Assembly: GCF_029210365.1 (NCBI RefSeq)
Contig: NZ_JARGES010000056.1
Coordinates: 248,001-312,000 of the forward strand
From: Mesorhizobium sp. YIM 152430
GTDB taxonomy: Bacteria > Pseudomonadota > Alphaproteobacteria > Rhizobiales > Rhizobiaceae
DNA: 64,000 nucleotides
Reading direction: 5' to 3'
Shown here: positions 9,215 through 17,599 of the stretch, piece by piece
Layout: each line of letters starts with the position of its first letter
Position numbering within the stretch: position 1 is the first letter of the stretch
The notes under the pieces: model-generated
Database searches by the model: none
What the model was told of the DNA's origin: nothing
What the model saw: only the letters and a program-made list of their open reading frames with translations
Made by a program: the position numbers and the translations under genes

Positions 9215-10605
9215 TGGACCCGGTACTGCTCGGCGAGATTCTCGCCGGTACGATGTTCTTCGGCATCATCGCCTTTCTCATGCTCGGCTTTCCCGTCGCC
9301 TTCACGCTGGCCGGCGTCTCGTTGATGTTCGGCGCGGTCGGCATGTGGTTCGGGGTGTTCGACCCGTCCAATTTCGGCTCGCTCGCCAACCGTTATATCG
9401 GCTTCATGACCAATGAAGTGCTGGTCGCCGTGCCGCTCTTCATCTTCATGGGCGTGATGCTGGAGCGCTCCAAGATCGCCGAGCAATTGCTGCTGACGAT
9501 GGGCAAGCTGTTCGGCAACATGCGCGGCGGCCTCGGCATCTCGGTCATCCTTGTCGGCGCGATGCTGGCGGCCTCGACCGGCGTCGTCGGTGCCACCGTC
9601 GTCACCATGGGCCTGATCTCGCTGCCGGCCATGCTGCGCGCAGGCTACGACGCCCGCCTCGCCTCGGGCGTCATCTGCGCCTCCGGCACGCTCGGCCAGA
9701 TCATCCCGCCCTCGACCGTGCTCATCTTCATGGGCGACATGCTGTCGGGCATCAACGCGCAGGTGCAGATGGCCAAGGGCAATTTCGCCCCCACGCCCGT
9801 CTCGGTCGGCGACCTTTTCGCCGGCGCGCTACTGCCCGGCCTCATGCTGGTCGGTCTTTATCTGGGCTGGATGATCTTCAAGGCGATCTTCGACCCGCAG
9901 TCCTGCCCGGCGACGCCGGTGCCGGCGGAAGAGAAGAAGGACCTTGCCCGCGAAGTCGCTGTCGCGCTGATCCCGCCGCTGGTCCTCATCATCGCCGTTC
10001 TCGGCTCGATTCTCGGCGGCATCGCGACGCCGACCGAAGCAGCGTCCGTCGGCGCCGTCGGCGCCATGGTGCTCGCCGCCCTGCGCTGGCGCCTGTCGCT
10101 GCGGGTGCTGCGCGAGGCGGTCATCGCAACCGCGACGATCACCTCCATGGTTTTCATCATCCTGTTCGGCGCCTCGGTCTTCTCGATCGTCTTCCGCCTG
10201 ATGGGCGGCGACAATCTCGTCCACGAATTCCTGTCGAACCTGCCGGGCGGCGTCATCGGCCCGGTAATCGTCGTCATGGCGATCATGTTCCTGCTCGGCT
10301 TCATCCTGGACACGTTCGAGATCATTTTCATCGTGATCCCGATCACCGCGCCGATCCTGCTCAATCTCGGCGTCGATCCGGTGTGGCTCGGCGTGATGGT
10401 GGGCGTGAATTTGCAGACTTCATTCCTGACGCCGCCCTTCGGCTTCGCGCTCTTCTACCTGCGCGGCGTGGCGCCGCGAACGGTGAGCACCGGAATGATC
10501 TACAAGGGCGTCATTCCCTTCGTCTTCCTGCAAATCCTGGCTCTCGCGCTGCTCTTCATCTTCCCCGGCATCGCCACCTGGCTGCCGCGTTTCCTCTATA
10601 GCTGA
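9214..10605 (+). CDS. TRAP transporter large permease (DctM type)
   Basis: 463 residues, about 12 hydrophobic segments, the sodium-coupled transport subunit. Typical DctM signatures are seen: FTLAGVSLMFG, VAVPLFIFMGVMLERS, ASTGVVGATVVTMG, GTLGQIIPPSTVLI, and near the end NLQTSFLTPPFGFALFYLRG. The SLTPP-like helix break and the IIPPS motif are family hallmarks. It is coupled to dctQ and converges on the binding-protein gene. Confidence 0.94.
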   Translation: MDPVLLGEILAGTMFFGIIAFLMLGFPVAFTLAGVSLMFGAVGMWFGVFDPSNFGSLANRYIGFMTNEVLVAVPLFIFMGVMLERSKIAEQLLLTMGKLFGNMRGGLGISVILVGAMLAASTGVVGATVVTMGLISLPAMLRAGYDARLASGVICASGTLGQIIPPSTVLIFMGDMLSGINAQVQMAKGNFAPTPVSVGDLFAGALLPGLMLVGLYLGWMIFKAIFDPQSCPATPVPAEEKKDLAREVAVALIPPLVLIIAVLGSILGGIATPTEAASVGAVGAMVLAALRWRLSLRVLREAVIATATITSMVFIILFGASVFSIVFRLMGGDNLVHEFLSNLPGGVIGPVIVVMAIMFLLGFILDTFEIIFIVIPITAPILLNLGVDPVWLGVMVGVNLQTSFLTPPFGFALFYLRGVAPRTVSTGMIYKGVIPFVFLQILALALLFIFPGIATWLPRFLYS

Positions 10606-10635
10606 GGCGTCCACCGCCCGGTCGAATGCAACGAA

Positions 10636-10661
10636 AAGGCCCGGAATCGCTTCCGGGCCTT
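10636..10661. terminator. Bidirectional terminator between dctM and the binding-protein gene
   Basis: AAGGCCCGGAA (10636-10646), a four-base TCGC loop, and TTCCGGGCCTT (10651-10661) form a perfect 11-bp stem between two convergent genes, flanked by A-rich and T-rich bases on the two sides. Confidence 0.8.
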
Positions 10662-10686
10662 CGTCGTTCGCAATGATCGATCGCGA

Positions 10687-11784
10687 TCAGATCTGGAAGT
10701 ACTTCTCGCGCGCCTGGATGAAGAGCGAATCGGTGCCTTCGGTCTTCTGGCGGACGATGTTGAGAGCCGAGACGAAGCTTTCGGCCGTCTTCTTGGTCAG
10801 CGCATCATCGGATTCGAGAAGGCCCTGCATGATTTCCTTGGCGGCATTGGCGCCGGCCTCGAGGATTTCGTCCGGGAACTGTCTGATCTGGACGCCGTGA
10901 TCGTTGACGAGCGTTTGCAGCGCGCGCGGATCGTTGGCCGCGAAGTCGGCAGCGACATTGTCGTATTCGGCCGCACAGGCTGTTTTGACGACCGCCTGCA
11001 AATCTTCCGGCAGTTCCTGGAACTTCGCCTTGTCGACGACAAGCTCGGTCGCCAGGCCCGGCTCGATGAAGGACGGGAAATAGTAGTTCTTGGCGATCTG
11101 GTGGAAACCGAGCGCGAGGTCGTTGTACGGACCCACGAATTCGGCCGCGTCGAGCGTGCCCGACTGGAGTGCCTGGAAGATTTCGCCGGCCGCCATGTTG
11201 GTGACGGATGCGCCGAGCTTCTCCCAAACCTGGCCGCCGAGGCCGGGAGTGCGGAAACGAAGGCCCTGGACGTCGGAGACGCCGGTCAGTTCGTTGCGGA
11301 ACCAGCCGCCGGCCTGCGTGCCGGTATCGCCCGACAGGAAGCCCTGGACGCCGAACTGGTCGTAGATTTCGTCCCAGATTTCCTGGCCGCCCAGATGATG
11401 GACCCATGCGGTCAGTTCGCGCGAGGTCATGCCGTAGGGAACGCCGGTGAAGAAGTTGAGGCCCGTCGACTTGTTCTGCCAGTAATAGGCGGCGCCGTGG
11501 CTCATCTCGGCCGAACCGTCGATGACGGCGTCGAGCGACTGAAGCGGCGGCACGAGTTCGCCGGCGGCATAGAGCTGGATCGTCAGGCGGCCGCCCGACA
11601 TGGTGGTGATGCGGTCGGCCAGGCGCTGCGCACCGACGCCGAGACCGGGAAAGTTCTTCGGCCAGGTCGTGACCATTCGCCAGGTCTGATTGCCCTGGGC
11701 GATGGCAGGCGCGGAAAGCGTGGACGCGGCAACCGCGCCGACGCCGGCAAAGCCTGCCTTGGTGATAAAGGAACGACGATCCAT
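10687..11784 (-). CDS. TRAP transporter substrate-binding protein (DctP; TakP/FcbT1-like)
   Basis: 365 residues, periplasmic. The start at 11784 gives DRRSFITKAGFAGVGAV, a twin-arginine type signal ending near APAIAQ, with GGGAGG 7 bases ahead; a start 15 bases earlier would use the ribosome site itself as coding sequence. TTWPKNFPGLGVGAQRLAD and AAGELVPPLQSLDAV are characteristic of the branch that binds 2-oxo acids and aromatic acids. Placement convergent to dctQM rather than in the same operon is unusual. Given the neighbouring indolepyruvate oxidoreductase, an aryl- or alkyl-2-oxo acid is the likely ligand (inference). Confidence 0.9.
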   Translation of the reverse strand: MDRRSFITKAGFAGVGAVAASTLSAPAIAQGNQTWRMVTTWPKNFPGLGVGAQRLADRITTMSGGRLTIQLYAAGELVPPLQSLDAVIDGSAEMSHGAAYYWQNKSTGLNFFTGVPYGMTSRELTAWVHHLGGQEIWDEIYDQFGVQGFLSGDTGTQAGGWFRNELTGVSDVQGLRFRTPGLGGQVWEKLGASVTNMAAGEIFQALQSGTLDAAEFVGPYNDLALGFHQIAKNYYFPSFIEPGLATELVVDKAKFQELPEDLQAVVKTACAAEYDNVAADFAANDPRALQTLVNDHGVQIRQFPDEILEAGANAAKEIMQGLLESDDALTKKTAESFVSALNIVRQKTEGTDSLFIQAREKYFQI

Positions 11785-11871
11785 AAGAAAACCTCCCATA
11801 TACGGATCTGAAAATATCGGTATTCGGGATTCCGACGAGGCGTCATTGCGCGTCCTCCCCCCGAGGCCGGG

Positions 11872-11887
11872 GCGTATAAATACACGC
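11872..11887. promoter_or_regulatory. Palindrome upstream of the TRAP binding-protein gene
   Basis: GCGTATAAATACACGC contains GTAT-AA-ATAC, with near-symmetric flanks. It lies 88 bases upstream of the binding-protein start and could be a GntR-type operator. No regulator gene is adjacent. The remaining 287-base gap between the two divergent genes shows nothing else clear. Confidence 0.3.
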
Positions 11888-12071
11888 GTCCTCCCTCAAG
11901 TCCAGCGCGGAGCCGACGCGCGTGCGGACTTGCCTAACGCGCTGGTAAAGCGACGCAAGACTGCCGTTTCGACAGGCAGATGCGGCCATGCGATCTTCCC
12001 GCGCCAGCTTGGTCCCGAAACGATTTCGCGCTAAACCTGAACGAATTCGTTTTCACGGACGCAACAGACCC

Positions 12072-12845
12072 ATGGCACAACCACTCGTCGCCGTTTCGAC
12101 GGACATCCGCCAGTTCGAGAACTACACCTGGCACGCTGCCCCGCATCAATATCTCGAGGCGGCGCTGTCGCAGGCCGGCGTGCTGCCGATTCTGGTGCCC
12201 GCTTTCGGCGGCCGGATCGACTATGACGCGCTTCTGGCGCGCGTCGACGGCGTGATGCTGACCGGCTCGAAGTCGAACGTCCATCCCGCGCTTTATGGCG
12301 GTGATGCTTCGGAAGCGAACGGCCCCTATGACGAGGCGCGCGACGCCACGACCATGCCGCTGATCCGCAAGGCGATCGAGCGTGGCGTACCGCTGCTGGC
12401 TATCTGCCGCGGCATCCAGGAACTCAACGTCGCTCTGGGCGGCTCTCTGGCAACCGAAATACAGGAGGGTGAAGGCATGTGGGACCATCGGGCACCGCAA
12501 AGCGACAGCCAGGACGAACGGTTTGCCATCCGCCAATCGGTAAGGATTGCAGAAGGCTCGTGCCTGGCAGCAATCTTCGGCCCGCGCGAAATCGAGGTGA
12601 ATTCGGTTCACCGCCAGGCGATCGGCGACATCGCGCCGCGGCTAAAGGTCGAAGCGCTTGCCGAGGACGGCACGATCGAGGCGGTGTCGGTGACCGACGC
12701 CAAGGACTTCGCGGTCGGCGTGCAGTGGCACCCGGAATACTGGGCGGCGAAGGATCGCGCCTCCGCGCAGATCTTCGAAGCGTTCGGCGAGGCGGTCAGG
12801 GCGCATGAGGCACGCCGCGCGGACCTGGTCCACGCGGCAGAGTAG
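12072..12845 (+). CDS. Class I glutamine amidotransferase, gamma-glutamyl-GABA hydrolase type (peptidase C26)
   Basis: 257 residues. Catalytic Cys112 lies in AICRGIQELNV, with His220 and Glu222 in VQWHPEYW; VNSVHRQAI is typical of gamma-Glu-GABA hydrolases. The start MAQPLVAVSTD is chosen over upstream codons because the fold begins there. The usual role is cytoplasmic hydrolysis of gamma-glutamyl-GABA from putrescine breakdown or a related amide. A PuuA-like ligase is encoded about 10.6 kb away at 22665, so a shared gamma-glutamylation pathway is possible but not shown. Confidence 0.87.
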   Translation: MAQPLVAVSTDIRQFENYTWHAAPHQYLEAALSQAGVLPILVPAFGGRIDYDALLARVDGVMLTGSKSNVHPALYGGDASEANGPYDEARDATTMPLIRKAIERGVPLLAICRGIQELNVALGGSLATEIQEGEGMWDHRAPQSDSQDERFAIRQSVRIAEGSCLAAIFGPREIEVNSVHRQAIGDIAPRLKVEALAEDGTIEAVSVTDAKDFAVGVQWHPEYWAAKDRASAQIFEAFGEAVRAHEARRADLVHAAE

Positions 12846-12850
12846 GTGCG

Positions 12851-13231
12851 TCAATCCACCGCGACGAGACGGATGAGCGGCGACAAGGGCTCATAGGAAA
12901 TGTGCGTGTCACCTTCCGCGGCCGCGAAGCGGACGACCGCCGACCCGTCCTGACGAAGAAGGTCGATCGTTCCGTCGTCGTTCTGCTCGATCATCGCAGC
13001 CTGCGAAGCGGGGCTCGACGGACCGGTGCAGTTCGGATCGAGATTCAGGCGGGCGATCTTCTCGCGCGCCGCGCCCTGGCTGATCCGGCATTCCGTGGTG
13101 CCGGAAATCAGGATGAAATCGCTGGGCTTTCCGGCTTCCGCGCGCGCGGCGCCCGAATTCTCGTTCATCCCGTGCGACAATGTCGCAATCACGGCTGTCG
13201 TCGCAACAAGGGCGGCGATCATCGTCTTCAT
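12851..13231 (-). CDS. Small exported protein resembling the AprI/Inh protease-inhibitor family
   Basis: 126 residues with an N-terminal signal-like segment (MKTMIAALVATTAVIATLS). The mature part has two cysteines (TECRIS and DPNCTGP) that could form the single disulfide of Inh-type beta-barrel inhibitors, followed by GTIDLLRQDGSAVVRF, which resembles the family's last strands. Likely periplasmic. The family match is by pattern only; it could be an unrelated exported beta-barrel. It converges with the amidotransferase gene 5 bases away. Confidence 0.55.
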   Translation of the reverse strand: MKTMIAALVATTAVIATLSHGMNENSGAARAEAGKPSDFILISGTTECRISQGAAREKIARLNLDPNCTGPSSPASQAAMIEQNDDGTIDLLRQDGSAVVRFAAAEGDTHISYEPLSPLIRLVAVD

Positions 13232-13321
13232 GTGGTCACTCCGTATCGCCTCCCCGCCCGAGGTTGGACCGTCATGCTTAATGAAGCGTTAAGTTCGACC
13301 TATGTCATGAACAAGGCCGAT

Positions 13322-14299
13322 CTAGCCCCTTTTCCCTAGGTCAGCAGTTTCCGGCACCGGCGTCAATGCCGCGCCGGTTGAAAACCAGGCGATCAGATTG
13401 TCGACGACGAGGTCCGCCATCGCCTGACGCGTATGGATCGTCGCCGATCCGACATGCGGCAGGAGCGAGGCGTTGGAGGCCGAGAGAAGATCCTCGGGAA
13501 CGTTCGGCTCATCTTCGAAGACGTCGAGACCGGCAGCCTGGATGGTGCCCGCATGGAGCGCGGCGGCGAGATCGGCTTCATCGACCGTCGTGCCGCGGCC
13601 GATATTGACGAAGACGCCCGTCGGCCCGAGCGCGGAGAGGATTTCGGCATTGACGGCCTTTTCGGTCTGCGGCGTCGAGGGTGCGACGGAGATCAGCGTG
13701 TCGACATTCGCCGCCAGTTCGACGAGGCTGCCGAAATAGCGGTAGGGCACCCCGTCGACGGGGCGGCGGTTGTGGTAGCTGACCGGCAGGCCGAATGCCT
13801 CGATGCGCCGCGCGATGGCAAGGCCGATCCGACCCATGCCGAATATGCCGACGCGCCTACCGCGCAGGGTACCGCTGGTCAACCGGTACGGGCCTTCCGC
13901 GACCCATCGTCCCTCGCGCAGCCATTGCTCTGCCTTCGGCAATTCGCGCACGGTGTTGATGAGAAGCCCGATCGCCGTGTCGGCCACTTCCTCAGTCAAC
14001 ACGTCGGGCGTGTTGGTGACGACGACGTTGCGCGTGGCCGCGTGTTTGGCGTCGACATGGTCGTAGCCGACGCCGAAGCTCGACACGATCTCCAGATGCG
14101 GCAGCGAATCGATGAGCGAGGCATCGATGCGGGTCATCGCGGCGATGCCCCTGATCTGGGCGGCGTGCTGCGAGGACACCGCATCGCCCGCCGGTCGGTC
14201 GGACCGCACGATCTGGAACTGCTCCTCGAGCCGCGCCACGGCGTGCGGATGAAGGCGCCCCGGAATAAGGATCGCGATCGATTTCAAGCCTGTCGTCAT
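13322..14299 (-). CDS. D-2-hydroxyacid dehydrogenase (GhrB/hydroxypyruvate reductase type)
   Basis: 325 residues with an NAD(P)-binding GMGRIGLAIARRI motif and the catalytic Arg (NIGRGTTVDE), Glu (DVFEDEP) and His (LPHVGSAT) of the family. GVGYDHVDAKHA is also typical. It probably reduces glyoxylate or hydroxypyruvate in the cytoplasm, which would fit the glyoxylate-producing ureide pathway in this window, but it is 25 kb from that cluster and the substrate is not determined by sequence. Confidence 0.92.
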   Translation of the reverse strand: MTTGLKSIAILIPGRLHPHAVARLEEQFQIVRSDRPAGDAVSSQHAAQIRGIAAMTRIDASLIDSLPHLEIVSSFGVGYDHVDAKHAATRNVVVTNTPDVLTEEVADTAIGLLINTVRELPKAEQWLREGRWVAEGPYRLTSGTLRGRRVGIFGMGRIGLAIARRIEAFGLPVSYHNRRPVDGVPYRYFGSLVELAANVDTLISVAPSTPQTEKAVNAEILSALGPTGVFVNIGRGTTVDEADLAAALHAGTIQAAGLDVFEDEPNVPEDLLSASNASLLPHVGSATIHTRQAMADLVVDNLIAWFSTGAALTPVPETADLGKRG

Positions 14300-14478
14300 G
14301 CGGGTTCCTCCGATTCATGCGCAGACACTAAGCACCCCGGCGCATTTCCTCAATGAACGTGTTCACGAAAATTTTGACCCGCTCCCGCGGAAAGCAGGAA
14401 CTTTCATTTTGACCCCTCGTTTACTTGTCATCGAACAGCAGTTTCGACTGTCAAAAGATAACAGAGAGGAAAATCCCA

Positions 14479-14847
14479 ATGAAGATTAAGATGATTCTCG
14501 CCAGCGCCGCCATCGTTGCAATGTCGGGCGCGGCCTTCGCGCAGGACGCTGGCACCACGATGGACAATGCCGCCGGCACCGCCAGCACCGAGCCCCAGCA
14601 TACCATGACCTATGCATCTGAGGCCGAAGAGACCATGTGGACGACCAACAGTGAATATATGGGTGGTTTCTTCACTGACGACACGATGGCCGAGCTGCGT
14701 TCGGAAGAGGAAATCACGACCGCCTATGGCGGCCTGACGGCCGACCAGCAGGCGCAGCTCAAGGCTGACTGTGAAGCGGCCGAACTCAACCGCGGCGATT
14801 ACGGCGAAGTTTCGCTGACGCTCTGCTCGCAGCTCGGCGCCCTCTAA
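14479..14847 (+). CDS. Small exported protein of unknown function
   Basis: 122 residues. The start at 14479 follows AGAGAGGA and gives a clear signal peptide (MKIKMILASAAIVAMSGAAFAQ). The mature part is acidic, rich in Thr, Glu and Ala, with two cysteines (KADCEAAE and LTLCSQL) near the C-terminus that may pair in the periplasm. I do not recognise the family. Upstream, ATTTTGACCC occurs twice, 35 bases apart (14371-14380 and 14406-14415); one may be a -35 element. Confidence 0.75.
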   Translation: MKIKMILASAAIVAMSGAAFAQDAGTTMDNAAGTASTEPQHTMTYASEAEETMWTTNSEYMGGFFTDDTMAELRSEEEITTAYGGLTADQQAQLKADCEAAELNRGDYGEVSLTLCSQLGAL

Positions 14848-14871
14848 GCAGCCGACATGCAGCGAACGATG

Positions 14872-14894
14872 ATGGCGGGCTTCGTGCCCGCCAT
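14872..14894 (+). terminator. Rho-independent terminator
   Basis: ATGGCGGGC, loop TTCGT, GCCCGCCAT, then TTTTC: a perfect 9-bp stem just after the small exported protein gene and before the convergent LacI gene. Confidence 0.75.
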
Positions 14895-14910
14895 TTTCAT
14901 GTCCGGCGGC

Positions 14911-15924
14911 TCATTTGGGGGCCGAGGTCGACTGCCTGATGTGAAGCTCGGGCGTGATCAGATCCTGGTCGCCATGGACTTCGATGCCCGCGAGCCTGTC
15001 CACGAGCGCCTTGGCGGCCTGTCGTCCGACTTCGCGCTGCCCGTTCCACACGGTCGTCAGCGCCGGTGTGGCGATCGCCGCTTCCTCCAGATCGTCATAG
15101 CCGGTGACGGAGATGTCGATGCCCGGCTTCAGCCCCGCCCGCGCGAGGCCGTTCATCAGGCCGATCGCCACCAGATCGTTCCAGCAGACGGCCGCCGTCG
15201 GCTTGTCGGGCAGGTTGAGGAATTGCCCTGCGGCATCGAACCCGCCCTGCTTGGTGCGAGGGCCGGCGATGCGCCACTCGGGACGCGGATCGAGCCCCGC
15301 CCGCTTCATCGCCACCACATAGCCGCGATAACGCTCGCGCCCCGTCGAGGTCTGGTCGGTGCCGCCGATCATGGCGATGCGGCGGTGGCCGAGGCCGATC
15401 AGGTGATCGGTGGCAAGCCCGACCCCATAGGCATCGTCGCCGCGGAAGACGGGCACGTCCGCCCCCTCGACCGAACGCGCGATAAGCACGGCAGGCAGGC
15501 CATTGTCCTCGGCAAGCGCGATGTCGGCCGCCGGCGTCCCGATCGCCGGCGACATGATCACGCCATCGGCGCCGAGTTGCAGCAGCGTATCGATGAAGTT
15601 GCGCTGCTTTTCGAGGTCGTCATAGTGGTTGGACAGGATGAAGGTCTGTCGCGACCGGTCGAGCTCATGCTCGATCGATTTCAGGATTTCGGCGAAGAAC
15701 GGGTTCATGATGTCGTGGACGACGACGCCAACGATCCCCGAACGGGAGGTTCTGAGCGATGCCGCGCGGCGGTTGTAGATGTAGCCGATCTCGCGGGCAT
15801 GGTGCTTGATGCGCTCGCGCGTCGCATCTGCGACCAGCGGACTGTCGCGTAATGCGAGCGATACCGTCGCGGTCGAAACCCCGAGCGCGTCGGCGATGGT
15901 CGATAGCTTGATCTTCTGGCCCAG
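14911..15924 (-). CDS. LacI-family transcription regulator with apparent CTG start
   Basis: 337 residues if translation begins at CTG 15924. The frame holds the full LacI helix-turn-helix and hinge (KLSTIADALGVSTATVSLAL, then NRRAASLRTSRSG) and a periplasmic-binding-type ligand domain (VVHDIMNPFF onward). No ATG, GTG or TTG occurs in frame before the helix-turn-helix; a TAA lies 10 codons upstream of CTG. GGGAGG sits 6 bases before the CTG. An in-frame ATG at 15708 would remove the DNA-binding domain, so it is not the true start. No sugar genes adjoin, so the target is unknown. Confidence 0.85.
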   Translation of the reverse strand: MGQKIKLSTIADALGVSTATVSLALRDSPLVADATRERIKHHAREIGYIYNRRAASLRTSRSGIVGVVVHDIMNPFFAEILKSIEHELDRSRQTFILSNHYDDLEKQRNFIDTLLQLGADGVIMSPAIGTPAADIALAEDNGLPAVLIARSVEGADVPVFRGDDAYGVGLATDHLIGLGHRRIAMIGGTDQTSTGRERYRGYVVAMKRAGLDPRPEWRIAGPRTKQGGFDAAGQFLNLPDKPTAAVCWNDLVAIGLMNGLARAGLKPGIDISVTGYDDLEEAAIATPALTTVWNGQREVGRQAAKALVDRLAGIEVHGDQDLITPELHIRQSTSAPK

Positions 15925-15951
15925 AATTCCCCTCCCGGAAACGGCACAGGA

Positions 15952-15964
15952 TTAAACCGTTTAA
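15952..15964. promoter_or_regulatory. LacI-type operator, probable autoregulation site
   Basis: TTAAAC-C-GTTTAA is a perfect inverted repeat 27 bases upstream of the lacI start, in the size and form of LacI/GalR-family operators. Its position suggests the regulator controls its own gene. Confidence 0.55.
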
Positions 15965-15989
15965 ACCTATGCCATCGCGAACCGGGGAT

Positions 15990-16943
15990 TCAAAGCTTTT
16001 TTGCCAGATCGCGCGCTTCGGAGTTCGGCAGCGATCGGCTTTGCAACCTGAGGCGGCTTTCACGGTGGACGATGTAGAGCCCGCTCGACACGATGATGGC
16101 AGAGCCGATCAGTGTCCACCGGTCAGGCAGGTCGGCGAAGACCAGATATCCGAGCGCGATCATCCACACCATCTGAAGGTAGGGATAGGGCGCCAGCGCC
16201 GAGGTCGTCGCCTGCTTGTAGGCGTGGATCAGGAGCCAGTGACCGAACGCGCCGTAAAAGCCGAGCGACAGGAGCACGAACCATTGCACGCCCGTTTCAG
16301 GAAGGGAGCCCGAGAACGGAACAGTCGGCGCCATCAGGATCACCGGCGCTAGCGCGGAATAGAAGATCAGACTTTCGGCGGTCTCCTTCGCCCCCATCTG
16401 CCGCGTCATGATCACGTAGATGCAGTAGGACATCATCGCGCCGAGCGCATAGACATGGCCGAGCCCGAACGTGCCGTAGCCCGGCCGCGTGATGACCAGA
16501 ACGCCGATGAAGCCGATCAGAACCGCCAGCCAGCGCCGCCAGCCCGCCCATTCGCCGAGCAGCGGACCGGCGATCGCGGTGATCACCATCGGCGCGAAGA
16601 AGAAGATCGACACCGTCTCGGCAAGCTGCAACGTGCGCAGCGCCAGGAAGTTGAAGAAGGTCGAGCCGAACAGGAAGATGCCGCGGACGAATTGCCGCGG
16701 CAGGCTGACCACCTTGAACATGGCCCGGTTGGACCATGCCCGGAACAGGATGAGCACCAGAACGACATGGACGGCAAAGCGCGTCCAGGCGACGAAGGGT
16801 GCCTCCATGCCGGAAACGACGAGATATTTCGCGCTGGTGTCGAGACAGGTGAAGACGAGACCCGCCGCCAGGACGAGCAGAATCGCCCTGAGCGGTGTGG
16901 CGGTATCGGAAGTTGCAGAAGAATGAGGCACGCGATCGGGCAT
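15990..16943 (-). CDS. EamA/DMT-family transporter
   Basis: About 317 residues with ten predicted membrane helices in two EamA repeats (AILLVLAAGLVFTCLDTSAKYL through ITRPGYG, and HVYALGAMMSYCIYVIM through IVSSGLYIVHRESR). The start at ATG 16943 (MPDRVPHSS) is preferred to a TTG 48 bases upstream; neither has a strong ribosome site. Likely a metabolite exporter of the inner membrane with no substrate predicted. It lies downstream of lacI on the same strand's upstream side, separated by the operator region. Confidence 0.88.
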   Translation of the reverse strand: MPDRVPHSSATSDTATPLRAILLVLAAGLVFTCLDTSAKYLVVSGMEAPFVAWTRFAVHVVLVLILFRAWSNRAMFKVVSLPRQFVRGIFLFGSTFFNFLALRTLQLAETVSIFFFAPMVITAIAGPLLGEWAGWRRWLAVLIGFIGVLVITRPGYGTFGLGHVYALGAMMSYCIYVIMTRQMGAKETAESLIFYSALAPVILMAPTVPFSGSLPETGVQWFVLLSLGFYGAFGHWLLIHAYKQATTSALAPYPYLQMVWMIALGYLVFADLPDRWTLIGSAIIVSSGLYIVHRESRLRLQSRSLPNSEARDLAKKL

Positions 16944-17022
16944 CCGGCTGGTTGCTTCGCATGGTTTGGAAGCTTCACGCGGCAAGCGCAAGCGAAAAGC
17001 TGAACATGATCACGATTGGCGG

Positions 17023-17502
17023 TCAGGCGGCCGTTTCGACGATCTCGTCCTCGGCCTCTTCATCCTCCTCGACGATCTCGGACAGGTTCGCCTCGATGCG
17101 CGAAAGCAGCTTGGCGAGCAGTTTCTGGTCCTTCTTGTCGAGCCCCTTGAGTGCCTGTTTCTCGGTTTTCCTCAAGGTCTTCTCGATCGACCGGATCGCC
17201 TCGCGGCCCGGCTCGGCGAGATGGACATGCGCCTGGCGGGCATCGGTTTCGGAAGCCTGCTTGGTCAGGAAACCCTGCACCTGAAGCCGGTTGATCGTCT
17301 TGGTGATGGTCGGCGGGCGCACGCCGAGGCGCTGCGCGAGTTGGCCCGGCGTCTGGCCGTCCTCATCCGCCAGAGCCATGATGATCTGCTCCTGTCCGGC
17401 ATAAAGGCCGTGCGCCAGAAGCCGCGCAGCGAGCGCGGTACGCGTCAGACGCGCGGCCGATTGAAGCCGCATCACCGTAGCCCGCTTGTCGCCCTTCGCC
17501 AT
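17023..17502 (-). CDS. MarR-family transcription regulator
   Basis: 159 residues. ATG 17502 is chosen because GGGGAGAG precedes it with good spacing and the family starts there. The winged helix is seen in EDGQTPGQLAQRLGVRPPTITKTINRLQ with the wing in QASETDARQAHVHLAEPG. The C-terminus is strongly acidic (IVEEDEEAEDEIVE). It is divergent from the creatininase-like gene 97 bases away, and TTGCGCAA at 17562-17569 in that gap is a candidate operator. Confidence 0.9.
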   Translation of the reverse strand: MAKGDKRATVMRLQSAARLTRTALAARLLAHGLYAGQEQIIMALADEDGQTPGQLAQRLGVRPPTITKTINRLQVQGFLTKQASETDARQAHVHLAEPGREAIRSIEKTLRKTEKQALKGLDKKDQKLLAKLLSRIEANLSEIVEEDEEAEDEIVETAA

Positions 17503-17599
17503 GAAACTCTCCCCTCGGCCGATCGCTTGCGTCGCGGCGCGCGCCTGATAGCCTGCCGTCGTTGCGCAAGCCCTCTTACGAAAGCCACATATCAGAAAG

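Noticed and set aside
14349-14358. GAACGTGTTC palindrome considered as a LexA box
   Set aside because: The alphaproteobacterial site is a direct repeat GTTC-N7-GTTC; this is an inverted repeat with a 2-base spacer and adjoins no repair gene.
14371-14415. ATTTTGACCC direct repeat considered as a regulatory array
   Set aside because: Only two copies, both readable as -35-like TTGAC sequence; too little to support an operator.
15708-15708. ATG 15708 as the start of the LacI gene
   Set aside because: It would delete the whole helix-turn-helix and hinge, which are perfectly preserved in frame upstream.
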